Positions 34,860 to 42,928 of a stretch of DNA of 42,928 bases are shown piece after piece. Below the pieces are notes generated by a model, which worked only from the letters and a program-made list of their open reading frames with translations, was not told the DNA's origin and ran no database searches. Origin of the DNA: Gammaproteobacteria bacterium (lineage in GTDB: Bacteria > Pseudomonadota > Gammaproteobacteria > Pseudomonadales > Azotimanducaceae); NCBI GenBank assembly GCA_003247835.1, contig QJYB01000097.1, positions 1 through 42,928 of the forward strand. Direction: 5' to 3'. Made by a program: the position numbers and the translations under genes. Each line of letters begins with the position of its first letter. Within the stretch, counting starts at the first letter, position 1.

Positions 34860-36325
34860 CGGCGCTGGCGCAGGTGCTCGATGATGCGACCATCGACCTG
34901 CCGGTCGACGTGGCCTCGCTGCCGGTGAGCGGTATCACTGACGACTCGCGCCAGGTTCGTCCCGGGGATCTGTTCGTGGCCGTTGCCGGAGATGCGGCCG
35001 ATGGTCACGCTTACGTTGCGGATGCCGTTGCCGCCGGCGCGATAGCAATCCTCGCCGAGCGACGTCAGAACGGCCTCGCCGTGCCGGTTGTCGTCGTGGA
35101 CGATCTCAAGGCGCGGCGAAGCGGCCTGGCGGCCAGGGTATATGGTGAACCCAGCAGGGACATGATCTGTGTCGGGATCACCGGCACCAATGGCAAGACG
35201 TCCATCGCCTGCTTCGTGACAGAGCTGGCAGGCAGACTCGGCGATCGGGCCGGCTACATGGGTACCATCGGCTGGGGGCAGCTGGGTGAGCTTCAGGGAA
35301 GCGGTCTCACCACGGAGAGCGCCATCACCGTGCAGCGGCGGCTCGCCGCCTTCCGTACGCAGGGTATCGACTGGGCCGTGCTGGAGGTGAGCTCTCACGC
35401 GCTCGATCAGCACCGGGTGGATGCGGTGGCCTTCGACTACGCGGTGTTCAGCAATCTCACACGCGACCACCTCGACTACCACGAAGATTTCGAGAGCTAT
35501 GCGCGGGCGAAGGCCCGCCTGTTCCGGTTTCCGGATCTGAAGGCGGCGATCATCAACATCGACGATCCCTTCGGACGAACGCTGGCGGCGGAGCTGAGCG
35601 GAGTACTCCGTGTCGTCACCTACGGCGCCGCACCAGAAGCGGACATCCGCTGGTCGGACCTGGAGTTCCGAGGTGAAGGCATGGCGGGGCGACTGGTCAC
35701 CCCCTGGGGCGAAAATCGGTTCGAGCTGCCGCTCTACGGTAGCTTCTCGGTAGCCAATGCAGCGGCTGCCCTGGGTGTGCTCTGCGAAACGGGCCGGTCG
35801 CTGACTTCGGTGCTGACCGCTCTGCGCGCCCTGACCCCGGTGCCGGGGCGCATGGAGTTCTTTCCCGGCCGTCCTACCCTGGTGGTGGACTACGCGCACA
35901 CGCCGGATGCGGTGGCGAAAATGCTCGCAGCGCTCAGACCTCATACCGCCGGGCGGATCGTCTGCCTCGTCGGTTGCGGCGGCGATCGGGATCGGGGCAA
36001 ACGGCCGCTGATGTCAGAAGCGGCCTGCCGGAATGCCGATGAGGTCTGGCTCACCAGCGACAATCCGCGCAGCGAGGCACCGCAACGGATCATCGAAGAC
36101 ATGCTGCCGGGCGTGCCGGCGGGCAGCGACGTCCATGTCGAGGCCGATCGTCTGAAAGCCATCAGGGCGGCGGTCGCAGCGGCTGCGCCCGAAGATCTGG
36201 TCGTCATTGCCGGCAAGGGTCACGAAGACTATCAGGAGATCGGTGGTCAGCGGCTGCCGTTCAGCGATCGCGCGATCGCTGCCGAGCTCACCGGATCCCG
36301 CCGGCTGATCGAGGGAGGTGGCTGA
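34856..36325 (+). CDS. murE: MurE, UDP-MurNAc-L-Ala-D-Glu:meso-DAP ligase
   Basis: MurE adds the third stem-peptide residue in the cytoplasm, using ATP. The 489-residue product has the three Mur-ligase domains. The P-loop is [10 protein letters not shown] (Lys114), a carbamylated-Lys region is YARAKARLF, and YAHTPDAV and [12 protein letters not shown] lie in the C-terminal domain. DNPR at 402-405 is the signature for meso-diaminopimelate, so the wall is DAP-type. The start is GTG overlapping the ftsI stop. The gene is not fused to MurF: its length is normal, and mraY starts 2 bases after its stop. Confidence 0.98.
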   Translation: MTALAQVLDDATIDLPVDVASLPVSGITDDSRQVRPGDLFVAVAGDAADGHAYVADAVAAGAIAILAERRQNGLAVPVVVVDDLKARRSGLAARVYGEPSRDMICVGITGTNGKTSIACFVTELAGRLGDRAGYMGTIGWGQLGELQGSGLTTESAITVQRRLAAFRTQGIDWAVLEVSSHALDQHRVDAVAFDYAVFSNLTRDHLDYHEDFESYARAKARLFRFPDLKAAIINIDDPFGRTLAAELSGVLRVVTYGAAPEADIRWSDLEFRGEGMAGRLVTPWGENRFELPLYGSFSVANAAAALGVLCETGRSLTSVLTALRALTPVPGRMEFFPGRPTLVVDYAHTPDAVAKMLAALRPHTAGRIVCLVGCGGDRDRGKRPLMSEAACRNADEVWLTSDNPRSEAPQRIIEDMLPGVPAGSDVHVEADRLKAIRAAVAAAAPEDLVVIAGKGHEDYQEIGGQRLPFSDRAIAAELTGSRRLIEGGG

Positions 36326-36327
36326 CC

Positions 36328-37410
36328 GTGCTGCTCTGGCTTACAGAATTTCTCTCCCACTACGTTTCCGGATTCTCCGTATTTCAGTACCTGACGTTCA
36401 GAACCATGGTCAGCGTCGTCACCGCGCTGGCCATGTCGCTGCTCATCGGTCCCTACGTCATCGAGCGGCTCAGCCATTATCAGATCGGTCAGACGGTTCG
36501 CGAGGACGGCCCAGAAAGCCATTTCAGCAAAGCGGGTACCCCGACCATGGGAGGCGCCCTGATCCTGATCGTCATCCTGATCACGACCCTCGCCTGGGGA
36601 GATCTGGGTAACCGCTATGTCTGGACCGTGCTGCTGGTGACGATCGCCTTCGGCATCATCGGCTGGGCCGATGACTATCTGAAGCTGTCGAGAAAGAACA
36701 GCCGGGGGCTGATCGCACGCTGGAAGTATTTCTGGCAGTCCGTGGTGGCCATCATCGCCGCCTGGTTTCTCTACAGCACGGCGGACGCGCCGGCCGAAAC
36801 GGCGCTGATCGTGCCGTTCTTCAAGGAGGTGGCGATCCCGCTCGGTATCGGCTTCGTAATCCTGAGCTACCTGATGATCGTCGGCATGAGCAATGCGGTG
36901 AACCTGACCGACGGGCTCGACGGGCTTGCCATTCTTCCCACGGTGATGGTGGGGGCCGCCCTGGGACTGATCGCGTACCTGGTGGGGCACATCGAGTTCT
37001 CCCAGTACCTGCAGATCCCGTACATCCCGGATGCGGGAGAGCTGGCCGTCTTCTGCGGGGCGCTGATCGGCGCCGGGCTCGGTTTTCTCTGGTTCAACAC
37101 CTATCCCGCCCAGGTTTTCATGGGCGACGTGGGGGCGCTGGCGCTGGGTGCTGCGCTCGGCGTGGTCGCGGTGATCGTGCGGCACGAAATCGTCCTGCTG
37201 ATCATGGGCGGCCTGTTCGTGCTCGAGACGGCATCGGTGATCCTGCAGGTTGCCTCGTTCCGCCTCACCGGCAAGCGGATCTTCCGCATGGCGCCCATTC
37301 ACCATCACTTCGAGCTGAAGGGCTGGCCCGAGCCGCGGGTGATCGTCCGTTTCTGGATCATTACCCTCGTGCTGGTCCTCGTCGGTCTCTCGACGTTGAA
37401 GCTGAGATGA
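36328..37410 (+). CDS. mraY: MraY, phospho-MurNAc-pentapeptide translocase
   Basis: MraY transfers phospho-MurNAc-peptide to undecaprenyl phosphate, making lipid I at the inner membrane. At 360 residues it equals the E. coli length and has about ten membrane helices. Key residues are in register: Asp115-Asp116 (GWADDYLK), the [10 protein letters not shown] motif, Asp267 (FMGDVGAL) and the HHHFE loop ([12 protein letters not shown]). A strong Shine-Dalgarno (GAGGGAGGT) lies inside the end of murE, 8 bases before the GTG start. murF, which lies directly upstream in typical dcw clusters, is not here. The stop overlaps murD (ATGA). Confidence 0.98.
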   Translation: MLLWLTEFLSHYVSGFSVFQYLTFRTMVSVVTALAMSLLIGPYVIERLSHYQIGQTVREDGPESHFSKAGTPTMGGALILIVILITTLAWGDLGNRYVWTVLLVTIAFGIIGWADDYLKLSRKNSRGLIARWKYFWQSVVAIIAAWFLYSTADAPAETALIVPFFKEVAIPLGIGFVILSYLMIVGMSNAVNLTDGLDGLAILPTVMVGAALGLIAYLVGHIEFSQYLQIPYIPDAGELAVFCGALIGAGLGFLWFNTYPAQVFMGDVGALALGAALGVVAVIVRHEIVLLIMGGLFVLETASVILQVASFRLTGKRIFRMAPIHHHFELKGWPEPRVIVRFWIITLVLVLVGLSTLKLR

Positions 37411-38747
37411 GCATGGCGAAGCAGAAAACCCTCGTCGTTGGTCTCGGTGTCACCGGACTCTCGTGCGTGCGTTATCTGGCTTCCAGAGATGACCTCATCG
37501 TCATGGATACGCGCACGGATCCACCGGGCCTGGCCGAGTTCCACAGTGAGTTTCCACAGATCCCGCTGCACCTCGGCGCCTCGCGGATCGAGCAGGGTGC
37601 GGAACTCGATCGGGTGGTGGTGAGTCCGGGTATCTCCCTGGACCATCCGCTGCTTACCGGACTACCTGCCGGTGTGCCGCTGGTGAGCGACATCGACCTT
37701 TTCTGCGAGGCGGTGGACGTGCCGATCGTCGGCGTCACCGGAACCAACGGCAAGAGCACGGTGACATCGCTGGTGGGCCATCTGCTCAACGGTGCGGGTA
37801 TTCGAACTGTCGTCGGTGGCAACCTGGGTGATGCCGCGCTCAGCCTGCTGGATCGTCCGGCCGAGGTGTACGTTCTAGAGCTTTCCAGTTTTCAGCTCGA
37901 GCGTATGACCGCGCACCACTTCACTGCAGCCACCGTGCTCAACGTGACCGAAGACCATCTCGACCGTCATGGCAGCATGGCTGCTTACGTGGCCGCGAAG
38001 CAGAGGATCTATCGGGATTGCGGGCTGGCTGTGGCCCACCGGGGCGAAGCCTCGACTTACCCGCTGACCGACTGCCCGCTCACCACTTTCGGTGCCGACG
38101 CGCCGGTGAAGGGTCACTGGGGTATCCGTGTTCGCGACACCGAACGGTGGCTCGTGCGGGGGGAGACGCCTATCGTTGCCGCTGCCTCACTGCCGCTCGC
38201 CGGTGTGCACAACGAGCAGAACGTGCTGGCCGCCATGGCGCTGGCCAGCGCCTTCGATGTCTCCCTGCAAGTCCTTGCCGAAGCGGCAGGCAGTTTCAGC
38301 GGCCTTCCGCATCGCTGTCAGCGCGTGGCGGATGTGGGAGGTGTCACCTACATCAACGACTCCAAGGCGACCAACGTCGGCGCAACGGAGGCGGCCCTGC
38401 TGGGTCTGGGCAGTACACTGCCCGGGGATGTCCCGCACATAGTCCTGATTGCCGGTGGAGACGGCAAAGGCGCGGACTTCCGCGCGCTGGCGGATGTCGT
38501 CGGACGGTTCGTGAAAGCGCTCGTGCTGCTGGGACGCGATGCACCTGCGCTGCAGGCGGCACTCGGTGAGCAGACCGAAACCCACCGGGTGGCGGACATG
38601 GATGAAGCGGTGACGCTGGCTGCGAGCATCGCGCGACCCGGCGATCTGGTACTGCTGTCGCCGGCCTGCGCGAGTCTGGACATGTACAGGAACTTTGCAG
38701 CCCGCGGTGATCACTTCACCCGGGCGGTGGAGGCGCTGGCGGCATGA
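37407..38747 (+). CDS. murD: MurD, UDP-MurNAc-L-Ala:D-Glu ligase
   Basis: MurD adds D-glutamate, the second stem residue. The 446-residue product shows the Rossmann-like UDP domain ([17 protein letters not shown]), the P-loop [11 protein letters not shown] (Lys116), [10 protein letters not shown], the [24 protein letters not shown] region with the carbamylated-Lys candidate, and the C-terminal NDSKATN and [11 protein letters not shown] motifs. The ATG overlaps the mraY stop, and its stop overlaps the ftsW start (both ATGA). An ATG two codons later is an alternative start. Confidence 0.97.
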   Translation: MSMAKQKTLVVGLGVTGLSCVRYLASRDDLIVMDTRTDPPGLAEFHSEFPQIPLHLGASRIEQGAELDRVVVSPGISLDHPLLTGLPAGVPLVSDIDLFCEAVDVPIVGVTGTNGKSTVTSLVGHLLNGAGIRTVVGGNLGDAALSLLDRPAEVYVLELSSFQLERMTAHHFTAATVLNVTEDHLDRHGSMAAYVAAKQRIYRDCGLAVAHRGEASTYPLTDCPLTTFGADAPVKGHWGIRVRDTERWLVRGETPIVAAASLPLAGVHNEQNVLAAMALASAFDVSLQVLAEAAGSFSGLPHRCQRVADVGGVTYINDSKATNVGATEAALLGLGSTLPGDVPHIVLIAGGDGKGADFRALADVVGRFVKALVLLGRDAPALQAALGEQTETHRVADMDEAVTLAASIARPGDLVLLSPACASLDMYRNFAARGDHFTRAVEALAA

Positions 38748-39826
38748 CGCTGCGTATCGACTACCCGCTGGTGATGACCTGGTTGCTTATCCTGGCGCTC
38801 GGCACCGTCATGGTGACGTCCACGGGCATTGCCGTCGACACCAGCCTGCTGCCGCGCCAGGGTGTCTATCTGGCGCTGGCGCTCGCCAGCTTCACCGTGG
38901 TGGTGCTGGTGCCGCTTGCCATCTGGGAATCCGCGCACCGGCTCTGCTGGCTGGCGGCGGTCGCCCTGTGTGTGCTGGTGCTCATTCCGGGTATCGGACT
39001 GGAGGCCAAGGGTGCGCAACGCTGGATCCCGTTGAGCGGATTCACGCTGCAGCCGGCGGAAACCGCCAAGTTCTTCCTGCTGGTGTACCTGGCCGGCTAC
39101 CTGGCCAGGTTCGACGAACAGGTCGCCGAGGACACGGCAGCGCTGCTGAAACCGATGGGAATGGTTGCCGCCGTCGCCGCGCTGCTGCTGCTGCAGCCGG
39201 ACTTCGGTACGGCCGTGCTGCTGATGGCCGCCACGAGCGCACTGCTGTTCGTCGCCGGCGCCAGGCTTCGCCACTACCTGTTCATCGTGGTCGTCGCCAG
39301 CTTGGGATTTCTGACGCTCGTGTACCTGGAGCCGTATCGCATGGCCAGGGTGTGGAGCTTTCTGGATCCCTGGGCGGATGCCAATGACGGTGGCTATCAG
39401 CTCACGCAGTCACTCATCGCCTTTGGCCGCGGCGAAACCCTCGGTCTCGGCCTGGGAGAGGGGATTCAGAAGCTTGCCTACCTGCCGGAAGCGGAGACGG
39501 ACTTCATCTACGCGGTCATCGCGGAAGAGCTCGGCCTGGTCGGCGCCGTCACGGTGATCGGCCTGTTCACCTTCTTCATCCTGAGGATGCTCAGAATCGC
39601 GCGCCTTTCAATCAAGGCCGAGCGACGGTTCTCCGGTTACCTCGTGTACGGTATCGCCCTGCTGCTTGGACTCCAGGCCCTGGTCAGTCTCGGCGTGAAC
39701 ACCGGCGTGCTGCCCACAAAGGGATTGACGCTGCCGTTCGTCAGCTACGGCGGTAACAGTCTGATCGTCTGTTGCGCCATGCTCGGTCTCGTCTGCAGGG
39801 TCTGGTGGGAGGCGGAAGATGGCTGA
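38744..39826 (+). CDS. ftsW: FtsW, septal peptidoglycan glycosyltransferase
   Basis: FtsW is the SEDS-family polymerase that polymerises lipid II at the septum together with FtsI. The 360-residue product has about ten membrane helices with KGAQRWIPL and LQPAETAKF in the first half. The putative catalytic Asp253 is in [17 protein letters not shown]. The C-terminal [13 protein letters not shown] motif is canonical apart from Asn for the more usual Ser. It overlaps murD by 4 bases and murC by 8. murG, expected between ftsW and murC, is absent. Confidence 0.97.
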   Translation: MTLRIDYPLVMTWLLILALGTVMVTSTGIAVDTSLLPRQGVYLALALASFTVVVLVPLAIWESAHRLCWLAAVALCVLVLIPGIGLEAKGAQRWIPLSGFTLQPAETAKFFLLVYLAGYLARFDEQVAEDTAALLKPMGMVAAVAALLLLQPDFGTAVLLMAATSALLFVAGARLRHYLFIVVVASLGFLTLVYLEPYRMARVWSFLDPWADANDGGYQLTQSLIAFGRGETLGLGLGEGIQKLAYLPEAETDFIYAVIAEELGLVGAVTVIGLFTFFILRMLRIARLSIKAERRFSGYLVYGIALLLGLQALVSLGVNTGVLPTKGLTLPFVSYGGNSLIVCCAMLGLVCRVWWEAEDG

Positions 39827-41237
39827 AGCCAGCGCCTATCAGGTTCCAGAGATGGGTCGGGTCCGGCACATCCACTTCGTCGGTATCGGCGGCACGGGGA
39901 TGTGTGGTATTGCCGAAGTGCTGCTCAATCAGGGATACACCGTCAGCGGCTCGGATCTCAGATCGTCACCGGTCACCCGCCGGCTCGAACGGCTCGGGGC
40001 CACCGTCAAGGTGGGTCATGAGGCGGACCACATCGTCGGCGCGGACGTGGTCGTGGTCTCCAGTGCGGTCACGTCGGACAATCCGGAGGTGCTGCGGGCC
40101 CACGAACGGCGGATTCCCGTGGTCGCCCGGGCCGAGATGCTGGGTGAGCTGATGCGTTACCGGCACGGCATTGCGGTAGCGGGGACGCACGGCAAGACGA
40201 CGACGACCAGTCTCATCACCGCGGTATTTCAGGCAGCCGGACTGGATCCCACCTTTGTCATCGGCGGGCAGCTCAACGCCACGGGCAGCAATGCGCGGCT
40301 CGGCTTGTCTCGCTACCTGATTGCCGAGGCGGACGAGAGCGATGGCTCGTTCCTCAAGCTCAAGCCCATGTCGGCCGTGATAACGAACATCGACGCAGAT
40401 CATATGGATACCTACGGCCAGGACTTCGGTGTGCTGAAGCAGGCCTTCGTCGACTTCGTACACCAGCTGCCTTTTTACGGCTCTGTCGTGCTCTGCGCGG
40501 AAGACCCGGAAACCGTTTCGATCCTGCCCGAGCTCTCCAGACCGATGCTCACCTACGGATTCGACGGGCAGAGTGACTTCCGGGGTGTGAACATGCGGGT
40601 GGAGTCGGGTCGCTGGCGGTTCCGTGCGGAACGGCCGGAGCAGCCGCCTCTGGAGATCACGCTGGCCGTGCCGGGCCGGCACAACGTGCTGAACGCCCTG
40701 GCGGCCATTGCAGTGGCCACGGACGAGAGCGTCGCGGATGATGCCATCGTCGCAGGACTCGAGGGTTTCAGCGGTGTCGGCAGGCGTTTCCAGATCAGCG
40801 AGGGGGTCGTGCTCGACGACCACGCCTTTACGCTGGTGGATGATTACGGTCATCACCCCACCGAGGTAGAGGCTGTGATCGACACTGCGCGGGCCATGTG
40901 GCCCAACAGACGCCTCGTCATGCTTTATCAGCCCCACCGGTACACCAGGACGCGCGACCTGTTCGACGACTTCGTGCGGGTGCTGTCTCAGGTGGACATG
41001 CTCGTCTGCCTGGAGGTGTATGCGGCAGGCGAGGCGCCGATTCCCGGTGCCGATGGCCGCTCGCTGTGTCAGGGAATCCGTCAGCGGGCCAACCTGATTC
41101 CGGTGTACGCGGAGGATCCGGACGATGCGCTCGGTGTGCTGTCCGACATCGTCGAGGACGGCGATATCGTACTGGTTCAGGGCGCTGGCAACGTCAATCG
41201 GATCTCCAACCAGCTGACGGGAGCTCTAGATGGATAA
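39819..41237 (+). CDS. murC: MurC, UDP-MurNAc:L-Ala ligase
   Basis: MurC adds L-alanine, the first stem residue. The 472-residue product has the N-terminal [22 protein letters not shown] motif for UDP-MurNAc, the P-loop [10 protein letters not shown] (Lys126), the [10 protein letters not shown] metal/substrate loop, [11 protein letters not shown], and the C-terminal [12 protein letters not shown] and [11 protein letters not shown] motifs. It starts 8 bases inside ftsW and ends 8 bases inside ftsQ, so neither murG before it nor ddlB/murB after it can be present. Length is normal and no fused Ddl domain is seen. Confidence 0.97.
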   Translation: MAEASAYQVPEMGRVRHIHFVGIGGTGMCGIAEVLLNQGYTVSGSDLRSSPVTRRLERLGATVKVGHEADHIVGADVVVVSSAVTSDNPEVLRAHERRIPVVARAEMLGELMRYRHGIAVAGTHGKTTTTSLITAVFQAAGLDPTFVIGGQLNATGSNARLGLSRYLIAEADESDGSFLKLKPMSAVITNIDADHMDTYGQDFGVLKQAFVDFVHQLPFYGSVVLCAEDPETVSILPELSRPMLTYGFDGQSDFRGVNMRVESGRWRFRAERPEQPPLEITLAVPGRHNVLNALAAIAVATDESVADDAIVAGLEGFSGVGRRFQISEGVVLDDHAFTLVDDYGHHPTEVEAVIDTARAMWPNRRLVMLYQPHRYTRTRDLFDDFVRVLSQVDMLVCLEVYAAGEAPIPGADGRSLCQGIRQRANLIPVYAEDPDDALGVLSDIVEDGDIVLVQGAGNVNRISNQLTGALDG

Positions 41238-41964
41238 GATCCTGGCCGGCATGCTCGTTCTCATTCTCGTGGTGCTGGGCACCCTCATCTACCAGCACCT
41301 GGATCAGCCAGTGGTGCGGGTCGCCGTTGCGGGCCAGCTCGACGATGCGGAACGGGAACAGATCCGCTCGGCGGTGCGTTCGCACCTCAGCGGCGGCATG
41401 CTGAGTGCCGACGTTGATGGGTTGACGGAAGGCATCCTGGCGCTCTCCTGGCCGCGTGGCGTCACCATCCGGCGCAGCTGGCCCGATACGCTCAGGATCG
41501 AAGTGGAAAAACCTGCCGTCGTGGCCGGCTGGCGTGATGCTTACCTCGCAAGCGACGGTCAGGTCGTGCGGCTGCCCGGCGGACGGGATGATCTGCCGCG
41601 CTTCGAATGCAGCCTTGCGGAACCGCAGCGGGCCATGGAGGTCTTTCACCGGTTGAGCCTGGCGGGCCTTCGGGACGGGCTCAAAGTGGATCGGCTGACG
41701 GAGAACGCGTTGGGCGAATGGGGAGTCGAGCTGTCCCGGGCCGACGGCACGGGCAGCGTCAGCGTCATCCTCGGTGCCGAGAGCGTGCAGGAGCGATTCG
41801 AACGATTTCTGGTGGTCTATCGCCAGCTGCTAAATGACCGGCTCACCGAAATCGGGCACATCGATGCCCGGTATGACAACGGCGTGGCTGTGAGCTGGGT
41901 TCCGGGTGAGTCCGGGCAGACGCTGGTTGCGGCGAGACAAGTCGAAGCCGTCGGGTCGATCTGA
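41230..41964 (+). CDS. ftsQ: FtsQ division protein
   Basis: FtsQ is a bitopic divisome scaffold that binds FtsL-FtsB. The 244-residue product has a very short cytoplasmic tail, one membrane helix ([18 protein letters not shown], about 4-21), a POTRA domain ([26 protein letters not shown] to [13 protein letters not shown]) and the FtsQ beta-domain ([49 protein letters not shown]). The ATG is inside the end of murC. It is somewhat shorter than E. coli FtsQ (276), mainly because the cytoplasmic part is short. Confidence 0.94.
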   Translation: MDKILAGMLVLILVVLGTLIYQHLDQPVVRVAVAGQLDDAEREQIRSAVRSHLSGGMLSADVDGLTEGILALSWPRGVTIRRSWPDTLRIEVEKPAVVAGWRDAYLASDGQVVRLPGGRDDLPRFECSLAEPQRAMEVFHRLSLAGLRDGLKVDRLTENALGEWGVELSRADGTGSVSVILGAESVQERFERFLVVYRQLLNDRLTEIGHIDARYDNGVAVSWVPGESGQTLVAARQVEAVGSI

Positions 41965-42004
41965 TGCGTAACGTGAATGGTGCGGAAATTGCGTGAAACT
42001 GCAT

Positions 42005-42928
42005 ATGGCTTCTGACAACGAGTGCAGGCGGATCGTCGGCCTCGACATCGGCACCAACAAGGTGGCGGCCATCGTGGCGGAACTGACGCCGGAGGGCGAG
42101 CTCGAGATCATCGGCATCGGCTCACACAATTCCCGGGGGCTGAAGAAAGGTGTCGTCGTCAACATCGAATCCACTGTGCAGTCCATCCAGCGGGCCGTGG
42201 AGGAAGCAGAACTCATGGCCGGGTGTCAGATCGATTCGGTCTACGCCGGAATCGCAGGCAGCCACATCCGCAGCATCAACTCTCACGGGATCGTCGCCAT
42301 CCGCGACCGTGAGGTGCTGCAGCAGGACATCGACCGGGTGATCGACGCCGCTCAGGCCATGGCTATTCCGGCCGATCAGAAAATCCTGCACATCCTGCCG
42401 CAGGAATACATCATCGATGCCCAGGAGGGTGTCAAGGAACCGCTGGGCATGTCCGGCGTCAGGCTGGAGGCCAAGGTTCACCTGGTCACCTGTGCGGTCA
42501 ACGCGGCCCAGAACATCGAGAAATGCATCGAACGCTGCGGACTCAGGGTCAACGACATTATTCTCGAACAGCTGGCCTCCAGTTACTCGGTGCTTACGGA
42601 CGACGAGCGGGACCTGGGCGTCTGCCTGGTGGACATCGGTGGCGGCACGACGGACATCGCCATTTTCACCGACGGAGCGATCCGTCACACGGCCGTAATT
42701 CCCATTGCCGGTGATCAGGTGACGAACGACATCGCCATGGCGCTCAGAACGCCGACGCAGAACGCAGAAGAGATCAAGATCAAATATGCCTGTGCGCTGA
42801 CACAGCTTGCCCGGCCTGACGAGACCATTAAGGTCCCGGGTGTCGGTGACAAGCCAGCCAAAGAGCTATCGCGACAGGCGCTGGCCGAGGTGGTCGAACC
42901 CCGATACGACGAGCTGTTCACGCTGATT
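42005..42928 (+). CDS. ftsA: FtsA division protein (3' truncated by window end)
   Basis: FtsA is an actin-like ATPase that tethers FtsZ to the membrane. The first 308 codons are visible. They contain GLDIGTNKVAAIV (phosphate-1 loop), the 1C subdomain (KKGVVVNIESTVQSIQRAVEEAELMAG onward) and the DIGGGTTDIAIF phosphate-2 motif. The C-terminal amphipathic membrane helix lies outside the window. I start it at ATG 42005, whose MASDNECRRIVGLDIGT length matches the family; a GTG at 41993 is in frame and possible. It lies 40 bases after ftsQ, a looser junction than others in the cluster, with a weak ribosome site. Confidence 0.96.
   Translation, partial: MASDNECRRIVGLDIGTNKVAAIVAELTPEGELEIIGIGSHNSRGLKKGVVVNIESTVQSIQRAVEEAELMAGCQIDSVYAGIAGSHIRSINSHGIVAIRDREVLQQDIDRVIDAAQAMAIPADQKILHILPQEYIIDAQEGVKEPLGMSGVRLEAKVHLVTCAVNAAQNIEKCIERCGLRVNDIILEQLASSYSVLTDDERDLGVCLVDIGGGTTDIAIFTDGAIRHTAVIPIAGDQVTNDIAMALRTPTQNAEEIKIKYACALTQLARPDETIKVPGVGDKPAKELSRQALAEVVEPRYDELFTLI

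Noticed and set aside
34856..36325. Hidden MurE-MurF fusion explaining the missing murF
   Set aside because: MurE has 489 residues and only one set of ATP-binding and DNPR motifs; there is no room for a second ligase.

Overview
This window is a high-GC chromosomal segment of a gammaproteobacterium. Its gene order follows the long envelope and housekeeping region known from Pseudomonas-type genomes. I could support 47 protein genes and one RNA gene (rnpB). There are no mobile elements, tRNAs, rRNAs or CRISPR arrays. The lineage is inferred from gene order (yhdP-tldD-darP-pmbA, lptCAB-rpoN-hpf-ptsN-rapZ-ptsO, mlaFEDCB-ibaG-murA-hisG-hisD, rplM-rpsI-petABC-sspAB, lpoA/rsmI-rnpB-mraZ-dcw). Other pointers are a DAP-type MurE, a PVWY-type cytochrome b and a short-form HisG. 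I would not name a genus.

Layout. (1) 1-5055: the end of yhdP (an AsmA-like outer-membrane lipid-transport protein), the tldD/pmbA protease pair and the convergent ribosome-assembly gene darP. (2) 13516 down to 5065, minus strand: one long gene train, yrbG-kdsC-lptC-lptA-lptB-rpoN-hpf-ptsN-rapZ-ptsO-mgtE. It combines LPS core-sugar synthesis and transport, sigma-54, ribosome hibernation, nitrogen-PTS regulators and a Mg2+ channel. (3) 13754-20361, plus strand: mlaFEDCB phospholipid transport, ibaG, murA, hisG and hisD. (4) 20433-31208: a DegS/AlgW-type protease, zapE, ribosomal proteins L13 and S9, the cytochrome bc1 complex, sspAB, yraN, lpoA, rsmI and RNase P RNA. (5) 31396-42928: a mraZ promoter with four helically phased MraZ-type boxes, then the division/cell-wall (dcw) cluster mraZ-rsmH-ftsL-ftsI-murE-mraY-murD-ftsW-murC-ftsQ-ftsA. 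ftsA is cut by the window end.

How the genes work together. Most of the window builds the Gram-negative envelope: LPS export (Lpt), phospholipid balance (Mla, YhdP), peptidoglycan precursor synthesis (MurA, C, D, E, MraY), septal synthesis (FtsW, FtsI, FtsL, FtsQ, FtsA), the lipoprotein activator LpoA and envelope stress sensing (DegS). Genes are packed tightly, with stop/start overlaps (ATGA, GTGA, TTGA, TAATG) at most junctions.

Most interesting. The dcw cluster lacks murF, murG and ddlB/murB at the three places where they normally sit, and each junction is clean and tightly closed. FtsI also has Ser-Ser-Gln where the penicillin-binding SxN motif normally has Asn. Other members of familiar clusters are missing too (kdsD, hisC, and possibly diaA/dolP). 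Non-coding signals worth testing are: a compact three-way-junction fold between rpsI and petA; a perfect palindrome covering the presumed degS -10 box and Shine-Dalgarno region; a 20-21 bp tandem repeat that begins inside the degS stop region; and a 33% GC island between rnpB and the mraZ promoter.
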